The notes beneath the pieces are model-generated. The model was not told the DNA's origin, did not search any database, and was given only the letters and a program-made list of their open reading frames with translations. This document shows, piece by piece, positions 41,622 through 50,077 of a stretch of DNA of 50,807 nucleotides (the stretch's first letter is position 1; each line of letters opens with the position of its first letter). The DNA comes from Rhodoglobus sp. (GTDB taxonomy: Bacteria > Actinomycetota > Actinomycetes > Actinomycetales > Microbacteriaceae): assembly GCA_025463515.1 (NCBI GenBank), contig JAODAQ010000012.1, positions 1-50,807 on the forward strand, given 5' to 3'. Both the position numbers and the translations under genes were made by a program.

Positions 41622-41627
41622 ACTCTA
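41622..41627 (-). promoter_or_regulatory. -10 box TAGAGT, leaderless start of membrane protein gene
   Basis: Minus strand TAGAGT, six bases, ATG at 41615. Confidence 0.6.
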
Positions 41628-41681
41628 GGGATGCGGCATCCGGCGCACGAGGCTTTTGACCGCTTATGAGTACCGCCCCGC

Positions 41682-41687
41682 GATAAT
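41682..41687 (+). promoter_or_regulatory. -10 box GATAAT, leaderless start of GNAT gene
   Basis: GATAAT, six bases, ATG at 41694; a TTGACC (41656-41661) lies upstream at a rather long 20-bp distance. Confidence 0.55.
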
Positions 41688-41693
41688 TGAGCA

Positions 41694-42296
41694 ATGCCAG
41701 CAACCCGCCCGCCCCGCCGTGTGCTCGAGGGGACGTTCGTCCGCCTCGCTCCGCTCGAGCAGGAGCACCTGCCCGCACTGTTCCGCGCGATCGGCAAGCC
41801 GGAGGTGTTCGCGGGCGGCTACGGCGGCGGCCCCGCGGGCTACCGCGGCACCGAGGCCGAGTTCATCGAGTTCGCGCAGGGCTACTACGGATGGCTCGCG
41901 AACAACGTCTACGGGGTCTGGCTCCTGGACGGGACCCTCGTCGGCACCAGCACGCTGGGCGACTTCGACGAGCCCAACGAGCACACCCACATCGGCTGGA
42001 CCGCCTACTCGCCCGAGGTCTGGGCCAGCCCGGTGAACCCCGAGGCCAAGCTCCTGCTGCTCACCGAGGCCTTCGACCACGGCTTCAACCGCGTGAAACT
42101 GCAGGCGGATGCCCTCAACGACCGATCCCGGGCGGCCATCCTCAAGCTGGGTGCGCAGTTCGAGGGGGTGCTGCGCAACACCAACCGCCGCGCGGACGGC
42201 ACCTGGCGCGACACCGCCGTGTACTCGATCCTCGCCGCCGAGTGGCCGGGCGTGCGCGAGGGCCTCGAGGAGAGGCTGCGCCGCTTCGGGGGCTAG
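41694..42296 (+). CDS. GNAT-family N-acetyltransferase (RimJ/RimL-like)
   Basis: 200 residues. RimJ/RimL plan: VLEGTFVRLAPLEQEHLPALF at the start, then HIGWTAYSPEVWASPVNPEAKLLLL (acetyl-CoA site), FDHGFNRVKLQADALNDRSRAAILKLGAQFEGVLR and a C-terminal DTAVYSILAAEWPGV. Acetylates an amino group of an unknown protein or small molecule. Single-gene unit; a CCGGCC-TTTCC-GGCCGG hairpin follows three bases after the stop. Confidence 0.9.
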   Translation: MPATRPPRRVLEGTFVRLAPLEQEHLPALFRAIGKPEVFAGGYGGGPAGYRGTEAEFIEFAQGYYGWLANNVYGVWLLDGTLVGTSTLGDFDEPNEHTHIGWTAYSPEVWASPVNPEAKLLLLTEAFDHGFNRVKLQADALNDRSRAAILKLGAQFEGVLRNTNRRADGTWRDTAVYSILAAEWPGVREGLEERLRRFGG

Positions 42297-42298
42297 CG

Positions 42299-42315
42299 CC
42301 GGCCTTTCCGGCCGG
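42299..42315 (+). terminator. GC hairpin after GNAT gene
   Basis: CCGGCC-TTTCC-GGCCGG, six perfect base pairs, no U tract. It is convergent with the MFS gene and could serve both. Confidence 0.45.
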
Positions 42316-42330
42316 CCCCGCCGGTGTGCA

Positions 42331-42422
42331 AGTCAGGAGGGCTTGGGGCTGAGGGGGTTGGAGGGGCTGAAGGAGCCTCACCGGCAGCAGGAGTCACTTC
42401 GGCCCCGCCGAGTCCTGAGTTG
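42331..42422 (+). repeat. diverged relative of the 96-bp element
   Basis: Starts AGTCAGGAGGGC and ends GAGTCCTGAGTTG, the same ends as the 37973/38133 elements, but with a different GC-rich interior. Confidence 0.55.
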
Positions 42423-42474
42423 GGTCGTGTGGGTGCGGCGGCGGTGCGTCGCCCCCCGCGGACGGCCCGGGGCG

Positions 42475-43665
42475 CTACGAGTCCGGCGCCTCGAGCCGTC
42501 GCAGCGCGGGCGTCGCGAGCGCGTACGCCACGCACAGCCCCCACGCGATCGCGCTCGCCGCAGCCCCCCACTGCACGTCGACGTGCTGCACGAGGAATCC
42601 GACCAGGAGCGCCCCGAGCGGGAACGCCGCGAGGTACCCCGCGTTCTGGAGCCCCAGCACCCGGCCGCGCGCCGACTCCGGCACGCGCTCCGCGATCAGC
42701 ACCGGGATCATGGGGTTCACCAGCCCGAAGCCGACTCCGACGAGCACCGCGGATGCCACGATCACCCCGGCCACGGGCGCCACCGCGAACCCGCACAGCC
42801 CGGCCAGCGACAGCAGCAGCGCGACGACGAGGATGCCCCGCCGCGGCACCCGCAGCACCCCGTACGACAGCGACCCCCCGATGAGGCCGACCGCGAACAC
42901 GCTCAGCGTGAGCCCGAGCAGCACCGGCTGACCGAGCCGCTGGAACACCACCGGCAGCACGACCGCCTGCAGCGGACTGATCGCGAACACCGATCCGACG
43001 GCCAGCAGCGTGGTCGCGAGCGCCACCGGGCTGGTGCGGAGGATGCGGAAGCCCGCCAGGATCCCCGATCTGGCCTCGTGCTCGGCCGGCGCCCGCCCGA
43101 GCGCGCGCGGCAGGGCGATCGTCAGCGCGGCGGCGAGCACGGAGCATCCGGCCGTCAGCAGCAGCACGGTCGCGGGCGGGAGGAGCGCGAGGGCGAGGCC
43201 GGCGAGCGCGGGACCGGCGAGGAAGGACGCCCCGAACAGTGCCTGCCGGATGCCGGACGCCCTGTCGATCGTGATTCCCGCGAGTTCGGCGATCTCCGGC
43301 AGCATCGCCTGCCGCGCCGTGAGCCCCGGGACGTCGAACAGTGCCCCGACCACCCCGAGCGCGATGAACCACCCGAGCGAGAGGCCGAGCGTGCTGTCGA
43401 CGACGAAGAGGAGGGTGACGGAGACGGCGCTGCCCACGTCCGCGATGATCGTCACGGTGCGGCGGCCGATGCTGTCGACCAGGGAGCCGCCCCAGACGGC
43501 GGCGAGGAACGCGGGAGCCGCGGTGGCCGCGGCGACGATGCCGGCGGCGGAGGCATCCCCGGTCCGCAGGAGCACCAGCCACGGCAGGGTGAGGCCGATC
43601 GCGGCGTTGCCGAGCAGGGAGGTGACGTCGGCGGCGAAGTAGAGGAGCACCGCCGGGCGTTTCAT
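42475..43665 (-). CDS. MFS transporter
   Basis: 396 residues, 12 predicted membrane helices. The loop 2-3 signature is GGSLVDSIGRRTVTIIADVG, and RVPESARGRVLGLQNAGYL is the late repeat. The overall look is of MFS multidrug or macrolide-type exporters, but the substrate is not known. Longer frames upstream overlap the chorismate mutase and SDR genes and were rejected; ATG 43665 has CAGGCT six bases upstream. Divergent from the chorismate mutase gene with only 28 bp between starts. Confidence 0.88.
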   Translation of the reverse strand: MKRPAVLLYFAADVTSLLGNAAIGLTLPWLVLLRTGDASAAGIVAAATAAPAFLAAVWGGSLVDSIGRRTVTIIADVGSAVSVTLLFVVDSTLGLSLGWFIALGVVGALFDVPGLTARQAMLPEIAELAGITIDRASGIRQALFGASFLAGPALAGLALALLPPATVLLLTAGCSVLAAALTIALPRALGRAPAEHEARSGILAGFRILRTSPVALATTLLAVGSVFAISPLQAVVLPVVFQRLGQPVLLGLTLSVFAVGLIGGSLSYGVLRVPRRGILVVALLLSLAGLCGFAVAPVAGVIVASAVLVGVGFGLVNPMIPVLIAERVPESARGRVLGLQNAGYLAAFPLGALLVGFLVQHVDVQWGAAASAIAWGLCVAYALATPALRRLEAPDS

Positions 43666-43671
43666 CCTGTC

Positions 43672-43677
43672 AGCCTG
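43672..43677 (-). promoter_or_regulatory. -10-like box CAGGCT before MFS gene
   Basis: Minus strand CAGGCT, six bases, ATG at 43665. First base deviates from TANNNT. Confidence 0.4.
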
Positions 43678-43680
43678 CCG

Positions 43681-43686
43681 TAGATT
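43681..43686 (+). promoter_or_regulatory. -10 box TAGATT, leaderless start of chorismate mutase gene
   Basis: TAGATT, seven bases, ATG at 43694. Only three bases separate it from the minus-strand -10 box of the MFS gene. Confidence 0.6.
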
Positions 43687-43693
43687 TGGCTGC

Positions 43694-43987
43694 ATGGATG
43701 AACTCACGGGCCTGCGGCAGAGCATCGACAACATCGACGCGGCGCTCATCCACATGCTCGCGGAACGGTTCAAGTTCACGCAGCAGGTCGGGCGCCTCAA
43801 GGCGGCGACGGGGCTGCCGCCGAGCGATCCCGACCGCGAGAAGGTGCAGATCGCACGACTTCGCGCGCTCGCCGAGGAGGCGCACCTCGATCCCGCGTTC
43901 GCGGAGAAGTTCCTCAATTTCATCGTCGCGGAGGTCATCCACCACCACGAGCAGATCGCCTCCACGGGCTCGATCGACACAGTGTGA
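43694..43987 (+). CDS. chorismate mutase, AroQ type
   Basis: 97 residues, all-helical AroQ fold that turns chorismate into prephenate. MDELTGLRQSIDNIDAALIHMLAERFKFTQQVGRLKA gives the conserved Arg, Asp and Lys of the active site. The PSDPDREKVQIARLRALAEE and FIVAEVIHHHEQI helices complete it. Short, without regulatory domain. The stop lies in the first unit of a 15-bp tandem repeat and overlaps the GTG start of the next gene. Confidence 0.9.
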   Translation: MDELTGLRQSIDNIDAALIHMLAERFKFTQQVGRLKAATGLPPSDPDREKVQIARLRALAEEAHLDPAFAEKFLNFIVAEVIHHHEQIASTGSIDTV

Positions 43988-44037
43988 ATGGGCGCAGTGT
44001 GAATGGGCGCAGTGTGAATGGGGGCAGTGTGAACTGG
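43981..44037 (+). repeat. 15-bp tandem repeat across a stop/start junction
   Basis: AGTGTGAATGGGCGC at 43981 and 43996, AGTGTGAATGGGGGC at 44011, partial AGTGTGAACTGGG at 44026. Every unit holds GTGTGA, that is a possible stop and an in-frame GTG start. Confidence 0.85.
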
Positions 44038-44934
44038 GACCCCCGCAGCCTTCCCTCCCAGACCGGCAAGACCTTCGTGGTGACGGGCGCCGGCCGCGGC
44101 GTCGGGTACTTCGTCGCCGAGCAGCTCGCCACCGCCGGCGCGCGGGTCATCCTCACCACCCGCGGCGAGACGACCGCGCTCGACCTGATCCGCTCGCGCG
44201 TGCCGGGTGCCGCGATCGAGCACGTGACCCTCGAGCTCGGCTCGCTCGCCTCGATCAAGCAGGCCGCCGCCGACCTGGCCGCCCTCGGCCCGATCGACGT
44301 GCTCATCAACAACGCGGGCAAGACCGGCGGCTCCCGCAAGCGCGAGACCACCGCCGACGGCCTCGAGATCATGGTCGGCACCAACGCCTACGGGCCGTTC
44401 GCGCTCACCGCGCTCCTGTTCCCCTCGATCACCGGCCGGATCATCAACCTCGGCAGCCTCTCGACCCGGCTCGCGAAAGCCGACCTCTCCGACTTCGAGC
44501 AGTCGCGCGGCAAGTACTCCGTCTCCCGCGCGTACGCGTACTCGAAGCACGGGGTGCACGCGTTCGCGCTCGAACTCGACCGCCGCCTCCGGGCCTCGGG
44601 CAGTGGCATCCGGTCGATCCTCGCCCACCCCGGCTTCGCGCTCGACGGCAACGCGTCGGCGCGGCCGGGCATCACCGACCGCAACTCGGCGGGCCAGCGC
44701 TTCGTCGAGCGCCTGCTGCGTCCCGTGGCCCACGGCAAGGACCGCGGCGCCTGGCCGGTAGTGCGGGCAGCAATCGACCCGGATGCCGCGGGCGGCCAGT
44801 TCTACGGACCATCCCGCTCGGTCACCGGCCCTCCCGTGCTCACGAAGCCCGTTCCGCAGAGCGCCGACCCCGCGTTCGGCGCCGAGTTCTGGCGGCTCGC
44901 GGAGCAGGCCACGGGCGTCAGCTTCGAGGTCTGA
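43984..44934 (+). CDS. SDR-family oxidoreductase
   Basis: 316 residues from the first GTG. NAD(P) motif TGAGRGVG, catalytic YSVSRAYAYSKHG region with Tyr and Lys, and INNAGKTGG. It resembles retinol-dehydrogenase-like SDRs; substrate unknown. The N-terminus NGRSVNGRSVNGGSVN is encoded by the 15-bp tandem repeat, giving four equivalent GTG starts (43984, 43999, 44014, 44029). GTG 44029 (MNWDPRSLPSQTGKTFVVTG) is the likely ancestral one, giving 301 residues. It is coupled to chorismate mutase by GTGA overlap. Confidence 0.88.
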   Translation: MNGRSVNGRSVNGGSVNWDPRSLPSQTGKTFVVTGAGRGVGYFVAEQLATAGARVILTTRGETTALDLIRSRVPGAAIEHVTLELGSLASIKQAAADLAALGPIDVLINNAGKTGGSRKRETTADGLEIMVGTNAYGPFALTALLFPSITGRIINLGSLSTRLAKADLSDFEQSRGKYSVSRAYAYSKHGVHAFALELDRRLRASGSGIRSILAHPGFALDGNASARPGITDRNSAGQRFVERLLRPVAHGKDRGAWPVVRAAIDPDAAGGQFYGPSRSVTGPPVLTKPVPQSADPAFGAEFWRLAEQATGVSFEV

Positions 44935-44935
44935 C

Positions 44936-45676
44936 CTACTGCGGCGCCATCCGTAGGGCGCCGTCCATCCGGATCGTCTCGCCGTTGAGGTAGTCGTGGT
45001 CCGCGAGCATGAGCACCAGCTGCGCGTACTCATAGGGCCGCGCCAGCCGGGCCGGGAACGGGACGCTCGCGGCGAGACTGTCGACCACCTGCTCGCCGAG
45101 CGCGGTGAGCAGCGGGGTGAGGACGATGCCGGGGGCGATCGTGTTGACCCGGATGCCGTACCGGGCCAGATCGCGGGCGGCGGGCAGGGTCATCCCGACG
45201 ATCGCGCCCTTCGAGGCGGCGTAGGCGACCTGCCCTATCTGCCCCTCGTAGGCCGCGACGGACGCCGTGTTGACGATGAGCCCGCGGGCACCGTCGGCCA
45301 GGGGGTCGTTCGCGGCCATCACCTCCGCGGCGAGGCGGAGGACGTTGAAGGTGCCGACCAGGTTGACGTCGATGGTCCGGCGGAAGGTGGCGAGGTCGTG
45401 CACCCCCTTCGAGGAGAGCAGGCGCACGGCCGGGGCGATGCCCGCGCAGTTGACCACGAGCCGCAGGGGCGACGCGAGCTGCGCGAGTGACGCTGCGACC
45501 TGCTCCTCGTCGGTCACGTCGGCCGTGACGTAGTGGATGCGCGGGTCGCGTTCAGAGGGAGCGGCCAGGTCGAGCGCGAGCACGTCGACTCCGCGGTCGG
45601 CGAGTGCGCGGGCTGTCGCGGCGCCGAGGCCGGATGCCGCGCCCGTGACGAGTGCGCTTGAGCCGGAGAGATCCAT
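44936..45676 (-). CDS. SDR oxidoreductase, 3-hydroxyacyl-CoA dehydrogenase type 2-like
   Basis: 246 residues. MDLSGSSALVTGAASGLGAATA (NAD motif), VVNCAGIAPAVRL, NTASVAAYEGQIGQVAYAASKGAIVGMTLPAARDLA (Tyr-x3-Lys site) and IRVNTIAPGI match the HSD10-like branch of SDRs, which oxidise 3-hydroxyacyl-CoA or similar alcohols. ATG 45676 is chosen over an upstream frame because of the family start and the GATAGT box six bases before it; a GGAGGA also directly precedes it. Tail to tail with the previous SDR gene, one base between stops. Confidence 0.9.
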   Translation of the reverse strand: MDLSGSSALVTGAASGLGAATARALADRGVDVLALDLAAPSERDPRIHYVTADVTDEEQVAASLAQLASPLRLVVNCAGIAPAVRLLSSKGVHDLATFRRTIDVNLVGTFNVLRLAAEVMAANDPLADGARGLIVNTASVAAYEGQIGQVAYAASKGAIVGMTLPAARDLARYGIRVNTIAPGIVLTPLLTALGEQVVDSLAASVPFPARLARPYEYAQLVLMLADHDYLNGETIRMDGALRMAPQ

Positions 45677-45888
45677 TCCTCCACTATCGCAGTAGCGGGG
45701 GACGGCCTTGGGGTACAAAACCAGTCCTCCAAAGTGCCGTCATAATCGCACCCCGACCGAGTCTCTTCTCCTGAGGAGCGACGCACCCCGAGCGCCGAAT
45801 GCACATGGACTCAGTGATTGCCATCGTGGGGCTCGCCATGGGCGTGCCCGCCGTCGTCGTACTGCTCGTGCTCATGGCACGGGCGTGC
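45677..45888 (+). other. gap between SDR and purL with possible small membrane ORF
   Basis: Less GC-rich than the surroundings. On the plus strand CATAAT (45744-45749) and GAGGAG (45774-45779) precede ATG 45799 and ATG 45805, which open MDSVIAIVGLAMGVPAVVVLLVLMARA, a membrane-helix-like sequence. The frame continues to 45987 antisense to the purL end, where it loses protein character. Either a short membrane protein or chance. Confidence 0.35.
45683..45688 (-). promoter_or_regulatory. -10 box GATAGT before SDR gene
   Basis: Minus strand GATAGT, six bases (GGAGGA), ATG at 45676. The start could be leaderless or use the adjacent Shine-Dalgarno sequence. Confidence 0.45.
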
Positions 45889-48186
45889 TCAGTGCCCGAT
45901 CACGTCCCCGAAGTGCGCGGCCATCGTGCCTCGGTGCACGCGGCTGAGCTCCTCGACCGGGATCGTGAAGCGGTCCTGCACCTCTAGCACGCCGCTGTTC
46001 TCGGTCACGCCGATGCGGAGGAACTCGTAACCACGGCCCTCGCACAGCCCCTGGAAGCGCACGTCGTCTTCGCGCGGCACGCTGACGAGCATCCGGCCGG
46101 TCGACTCGCTGAACAGTGCGGCCGTCGCGTCGACGCCGTCGCGCTGCATGAGCTCCGTGATCCAGACCCGCGCGCCGACACCGAACCGCAGTACGGCCTC
46201 GGCGAGTGCCTGGGCGAGACCGCCGTCGGCGAGGTCGTGGGCGGATGCCGCGAGGCTCTGCTCCCCGGCGGCGGCGAGCAGCCCCGCCAGGCGCAGCTCC
46301 GCGTCGAGGTCCACGGTCGGGGGGACTCCGCCGAGGTGGTCGTGGATGGTGCCGGCCCAGGCCGAGCCGTCGAGCTCGTCCTTCGTGGTGCCGAGCAGGT
46401 AGATGTTGTTGCCCTCGTCCAGCCAGCCCGACGGGAAGCGCTTCGCAACGTCGTCGATGACACCCAGCACCGCGACCACGGGGGTCGGGTGGATGGGCAC
46501 GTCGCCGGTCTGGTTGTAGAAGGACACGTTGCCGCCGGTCACCGGGATCTCGAGCGCGAGACATCCGTCGGCAAGTCCTTCGACCGCCTTCGAGAACTGC
46601 CACATGACCTCGGGGTTCTCGGGGGAGCCGAAGTTGAGGCAGTCGGAGACCGCGACCGGGGTGGCACCCGTGGCGGCCACGTTGCGGAACGCCTCCGCGA
46701 GCGCGAGCTGCGCGCCGCGGTACGGGTCGAGCTGGCAGTATCGGCCGTTGGCATCGGTCGCGACCGCGAAGCCGAGACCGCTCTCCTCGTCGACGCGGAC
46801 CATGCCGCCGTCGTCGGGGAAGCTCAGCGCGGTGTTGCCGAGCACGTACTTGTCGTACTGGTTTGTGATCCAGCTCTTGTCGGAGAGGTTGGGGGAGCCG
46901 AGCAGCGTCAGCATCTCGCCGCGCAGGTCCTCCGAGCGGGGCAGGCGTGCGCTCGTGTCGGCCTGCAGCGCGTCGATCCAGGTCGGATAGGCGACCGGGC
47001 GGTCGTACACCGGTCCGTCGACGGCGACCGTGCGGGGCTCGACGTTGACGATCTCCTCGCCGCGCCAGTTGATCACGAGGCGGCCGGTGTCGGTGACCTC
47101 GCCGAGCACGGAGGTCTCGACATCCCACTTCTTCACCACCGCGAGGAAGCCCTCGAGCTTCTCGGGGGTGACGATCGCCATCATGCGCTCCTGGCTCTCC
47201 GACATGAGGATCTCCTCGGCGGTGAGTGTGGGGTCGCGCAGCAGGACCTTCTCGAGGTCGATGAACATGCCGCCGTCGCCGTTGGACGCGAGCTCGGAGG
47301 TCGCGCACGAGATGCCGGCAGCGCCCAGGTCCTGGATGCCCTCGACCAGGCCCAGCTGGAACAGCTCCAGGCAGCACTCGATGAGCACCTTCTCCGCGAA
47401 CGGGTCGCCGACCTGCACCGCGGGGCGCTTGGTCGGGCCGCCGGCTGAGAACGAGTCGGAGGCGAGGATGCTCGCGCCGCCGATGCCGTCGCCACCGGTG
47501 CGGGCACCGAACAGGACGACCTTGTTGCCCACGCCGCGCGCGTTCGCGAGATGCAGGTCCTCGTGGCGGAGCACGCCCACCGCGAGCGCGTTCACGAGCG
47601 GGTTGGCCTGGTACACGGAGTCGAAGTAGGTCTCGCCGCCGATGTTCGGCAGCCCGAGGCAGTTGCCGTAGAACGAGATGCCGGAGACCACGCCGTGCAC
47701 GACCCGAGCGGTGTCAGGGTCGTCGATGTCGCCGAAGCGCAGGGCATCCATGACCGCCACCGGCCGCGCGCCCATACTGATGATGTCTCTGACGATGCCG
47801 CCGACGCCGGTTGCGGCGCCCTGGAACGGCTCGATGAAGCTCGGGTGGTTGTGGCTCTCGATCTTGAAGGTGACGGCCCAGCCCTCACCCACGTCGACGA
47901 CACCGGCGTTCTCGCCCATGCCGACCATGAGGTTCTTGCGCATCTTCTCTGTCGTCTTCGACCCGAACTGGCGCAGGTACGTCTTCGAGCTCTTGTAGGA
48001 GCAGTGCTCGCTCCACATGACCGAGTACATCGCGAGCTCGCCGCTCGTGGGGCGGCGGCCGAGGATCGTCTTGATCCGCTCGTACTCGTCGGGCTTGAGC
48101 CCGAGTGCCGCGTACGGCTGCACCTTCTCGGGAGTGGCTGCAGCGTTGGCGACGGTGTCGGGAACGGCGGGGGCGGTGATGGTCAC
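45889..48186 (-). CDS. purL: phosphoribosylformylglycinamidine synthase, large subunit
   Basis: 765 residues, the small-PurL type that works with PurQ and PurS. It converts FGAR, glutamine and ATP to FGAM. Two AIRS-like halves with typical motifs: [89 protein letters not shown] and [15 protein letters not shown]-type (here [11 protein letters not shown]). GTG start at 48186 with GGAG four bases upstream; TAGAAT at 48218-48223 (minus) is a plausible -10 box. It is separated from purQ by the HxlR and MFS genes. Confidence 0.97.
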   Translation of the reverse strand: MTITAPAVPDTVANAAATPEKVQPYAALGLKPDEYERIKTILGRRPTSGELAMYSVMWSEHCSYKSSKTYLRQFGSKTTEKMRKNLMVGMGENAGVVDVGEGWAVTFKIESHNHPSFIEPFQGAATGVGGIVRDIISMGARPVAVMDALRFGDIDDPDTARVVHGVVSGISFYGNCLGLPNIGGETYFDSVYQANPLVNALAVGVLRHEDLHLANARGVGNKVVLFGARTGGDGIGGASILASDSFSAGGPTKRPAVQVGDPFAEKVLIECCLELFQLGLVEGIQDLGAAGISCATSELASNGDGGMFIDLEKVLLRDPTLTAEEILMSESQERMMAIVTPEKLEGFLAVVKKWDVETSVLGEVTDTGRLVINWRGEEIVNVEPRTVAVDGPVYDRPVAYPTWIDALQADTSARLPRSEDLRGEMLTLLGSPNLSDKSWITNQYDKYVLGNTALSFPDDGGMVRVDEESGLGFAVATDANGRYCQLDPYRGAQLALAEAFRNVAATGATPVAVSDCLNFGSPENPEVMWQFSKAVEGLADGCLALEIPVTGGNVSFYNQTGDVPIHPTPVVAVLGVIDDVAKRFPSGWLDEGNNIYLLGTTKDELDGSAWAGTIHDHLGGVPPTVDLDAELRLAGLLAAAGEQSLAASAHDLADGGLAQALAEAVLRFGVGARVWITELMQRDGVDATAALFSESTGRMLVSVPREDDVRFQGLCEGRGYEFLRIGVTENSGVLEVQDRFTIPVEELSRVHRGTMAAHFGDVIGH

Positions 48187-48220
48187 GAGACTCCAAGAAG
48201 GTGGCCGGATGCCCCCAATT

Positions 48221-48694
48221 CTAGCCGCGCGCGATGGCCCCGATCGGCGCCCACTGCGTCGACGCCGCGGGCCCGGGCGCGATCAGCACCTCGCCGCGGT
48301 CGAGCACCGCGCCGGACGAGCCCACGTACGCGAGCTCGACTGTCGCGCCATCCGTGTCGACGAGCAGTGACGCCGCGCCCTGGGGGGCCGGGTTGTACTC
48401 GTTGCCCCACTGCATCATCGCCGCGATGACGACGCGCAGTGCCTGCCCGCGCTCGGTGAGGTGGTAGCTGGCGCGCTCGCGGTCGCCGGGCTCGCGGTAC
48501 GCGCGCTTCTCGAGGACGCCGCTCTCGACGAGCTTGGCGAGGCGGCTGGTGAGGATGTCGGTCGGGGCGCCCAGGCTCTCCCGGAACTCGGAGTACTTGG
48601 TCTGGCCGCGCAGGGCGTTGCGGATGATCAGCAGCGACCACTTCTCGCCGATGACGTCGAGGGTGCGCACGACCTGGCAGGAGGAATCCGTCAT
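48221..48694 (-). CDS. HxlR-family transcriptional regulator
   Basis: 157 residues. HxlR signature at the start ([36 protein letters not shown]), then the winged helix [37 protein letters not shown]. Cys6 is placed as the redox/effector cysteine of some HxlR members. A C-terminal extension of about 50 residues follows the HTH. Divergent from the MFS gene with 46 bp between starts, so it probably controls that transporter. Confidence 0.92.
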   Translation of the reverse strand: MTDSSCQVVRTLDVIGEKWSLLIIRNALRGQTKYSEFRESLGAPTDILTSRLAKLVESGVLEKRAYREPGDRERASYHLTERGQALRVVIAAMMQWGNEYNPAPQGAASLLVDTDGATVELAYVGSSGAVLDRGEVLIAPGPAASTQWAPIGAIARG

Positions 48695-48700
48695 GACTCA

Positions 48701-48706
48701 AGTGTA
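48701..48706 (-). promoter_or_regulatory. -10 box TACACT, leaderless start of HxlR gene
   Basis: Minus strand TACACT, six bases, ATG at 48694. Confidence 0.6.
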
Positions 48707-48712
48707 GCTGAA

Positions 48713-48725
48713 TTGGAAAAACCAA
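48713..48725. promoter_or_regulatory. dyad TTGG-AAAAA-CCAA between HxlR and MFS genes
   Basis: Short perfect dyad in the 46-bp divergent region, just upstream of the MFS -10 box; candidate HxlR operator. Confidence 0.4.
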
Positions 48726-48727
48726 GC

Positions 48728-48733
48728 TAGGGT
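48728..48733 (+). promoter_or_regulatory. -10 box TAGGGT, leaderless start of MFS gene
   Basis: TAGGGT, seven bases, ATG at 48741. Confidence 0.6.
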
Positions 48734-48740
48734 TTCTGGA

Positions 48741-49937
48741 ATGAAGACTTTCGGAAAGCGCGGAACATTCTGGTCCGCCTCCCTCGTGCTCGCGCTGTGC
48801 CTGTGGGCGAGTGGCGCGCCCAGCGTGCTCTACCCCGTCTACGCGGCCGAGTGGAACCTCCCGCCCGTCGTGACCACGTCCGTGTTCGGCGTCTACCCGC
48901 TCGCACTGCTGGTCGTCCTGCTGTTCTTCGGCAGCCTCTCCGACACGATCGGGCGCCGCCGGGCGATCCTCATCGGGATCGTGCTGATCGCGGCGTCCGC
49001 CGCCGTCTTCGCCCTCGCGCCGAACGTCGGCTTCCTGTACCTGGGCCGCGTGCTGCAGGGCGTCGGCACCGGCTTCGCGATCGGCGCCGCCTCTGCCGCC
49101 CTCGTCGAGAACAACTACACGGGCAACCCGCGGATCGCGAGCTCGCTCACCACCGTCTCGACGTCGACCGGCCTGACGCTCGCGCTTGTCGTCTCCGGAG
49201 CGCTCGCCCAACTCGCCCCGCTGCCCCTCGTGCTGAGTTTCGGGGTGCTGTTCCTCCTCGCGATCGTCGCCTTCGTGCTCAACTTCCTGACCCCGCACGA
49301 CGAGACGGTCGGCGCGCGCTGGTCGTTCACCCCGCCGCGGGTGGCCCCGGGGATGCTGCGGACCTTCGTCCTCGCCACGATCAGCGTCTCCGTGGCGTTC
49401 GCCGTCGGCGCGATCTTCCTCTCCCTCGGCGCGAACATGGCGCGGGAGTTCACCGGGACCACCAACCTGCTCGTCATCGGGGTGCTTCTGGGCACGTCAT
49501 CCCTGTCGATCGGGATCACCGCGCTGTTCCTCTCGAAGGTGCACGCGCACGTCGCCGTGCTCGTCGGTGCCGGGCTCTCGATCGTGGGGCTCGCGCTGAT
49601 GGCGACCGCGAGCGCGACCGGCTCGATCGGAGTGCTGCTCGCGTGGTGCCTCGTCGGCGGCATCGGCTACTCCTTCGCGTTCACCGGCGGGCTGTCGCTC
49701 ATCAACCGGAACGCCCCCGCCCACCACCGCGGCGCGACCCTCTCGCTGCTGTACCTGTTCTCGTACCTGATCCAGGCGGCCACCGCGATCGGCGCCGGTG
49801 CCCTCGCCACCAGCGTCGGGCTGCAGGAGGCCGTGGAGGTCGCGGCCCCCGTGCTCGGAGCCCTCTGCGCCGCGGCCATCGTCATCGCGCTCGTGGAGCT
49901 CGCGGCATCCCGTCGGCTCGCGGCGCAGCCCGCGTAG
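48741..49937 (+). CDS. MFS transporter
   Basis: 398 residues, 12 predicted membrane helices. FFGSLSDTIGRRRAILIGIVLI is the MFS loop 2-3 signature and LGRVLQGVGTGFAIGAASAALVE the motif typical of drug-type exporters in helix 4-5. Probably an efflux pump under control of the divergent HxlR regulator. The substrate is unknown. The pair lies between purL and purQ. Confidence 0.9.
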   Translation: MKTFGKRGTFWSASLVLALCLWASGAPSVLYPVYAAEWNLPPVVTTSVFGVYPLALLVVLLFFGSLSDTIGRRRAILIGIVLIAASAAVFALAPNVGFLYLGRVLQGVGTGFAIGAASAALVENNYTGNPRIASSLTTVSTSTGLTLALVVSGALAQLAPLPLVLSFGVLFLLAIVAFVLNFLTPHDETVGARWSFTPPRVAPGMLRTFVLATISVSVAFAVGAIFLSLGANMAREFTGTTNLLVIGVLLGTSSLSIGITALFLSKVHAHVAVLVGAGLSIVGLALMATASATGSIGVLLAWCLVGGIGYSFAFTGGLSLINRNAPAHHRGATLSLLYLFSYLIQAATAIGAGALATSVGLQEAVEVAAPVLGALCAAAIVIALVELAASRRLAAQPA

Positions 49938-49961
49938 CGCCCCTCCTCGCGGAACCGGATG

Positions 49962-50010
49962 CCCATGCGGAGGTTTCGACACCATGCGGTCGCCGAAGCC
50001 TCCGCATGGG
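49962..50010 (+). repeat. hairpin element between MFS and purQ
   Basis: CCCATGCGGAGG (49962-49973) and CCTCCGCATGGG (49999-50010) are perfect arms. Four more pairs (TTCG/CGAA) follow after one G-T wobble; loop 15 nt. It lies between convergent genes; likely bidirectional terminator. Confidence 0.8.
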
Positions 50011-50077
50011 GTCGAAAGGTCCGCGCGGCCGCGCACGTAAAAGCCAGGATGACCCGGCCGCCCAAACCGAGAGCAGG

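Noticed and set aside
42293-45033. Long upstream extension of the MFS gene and overlapping minus frames
   Set aside because: They run across chorismate mutase and SDR genes on the other strand; the MFS N-terminus at 43665 is family-like and has its own -10 box.
45684-45875. 63-residue minus-strand frame in the purL-SDR gap
   Set aside because: Ser/Thr/Met/Arg mix with no domain, membrane span or ribosome site; the plus-strand CATAAT and GAGGAG argue for the other direction if anything is coded.
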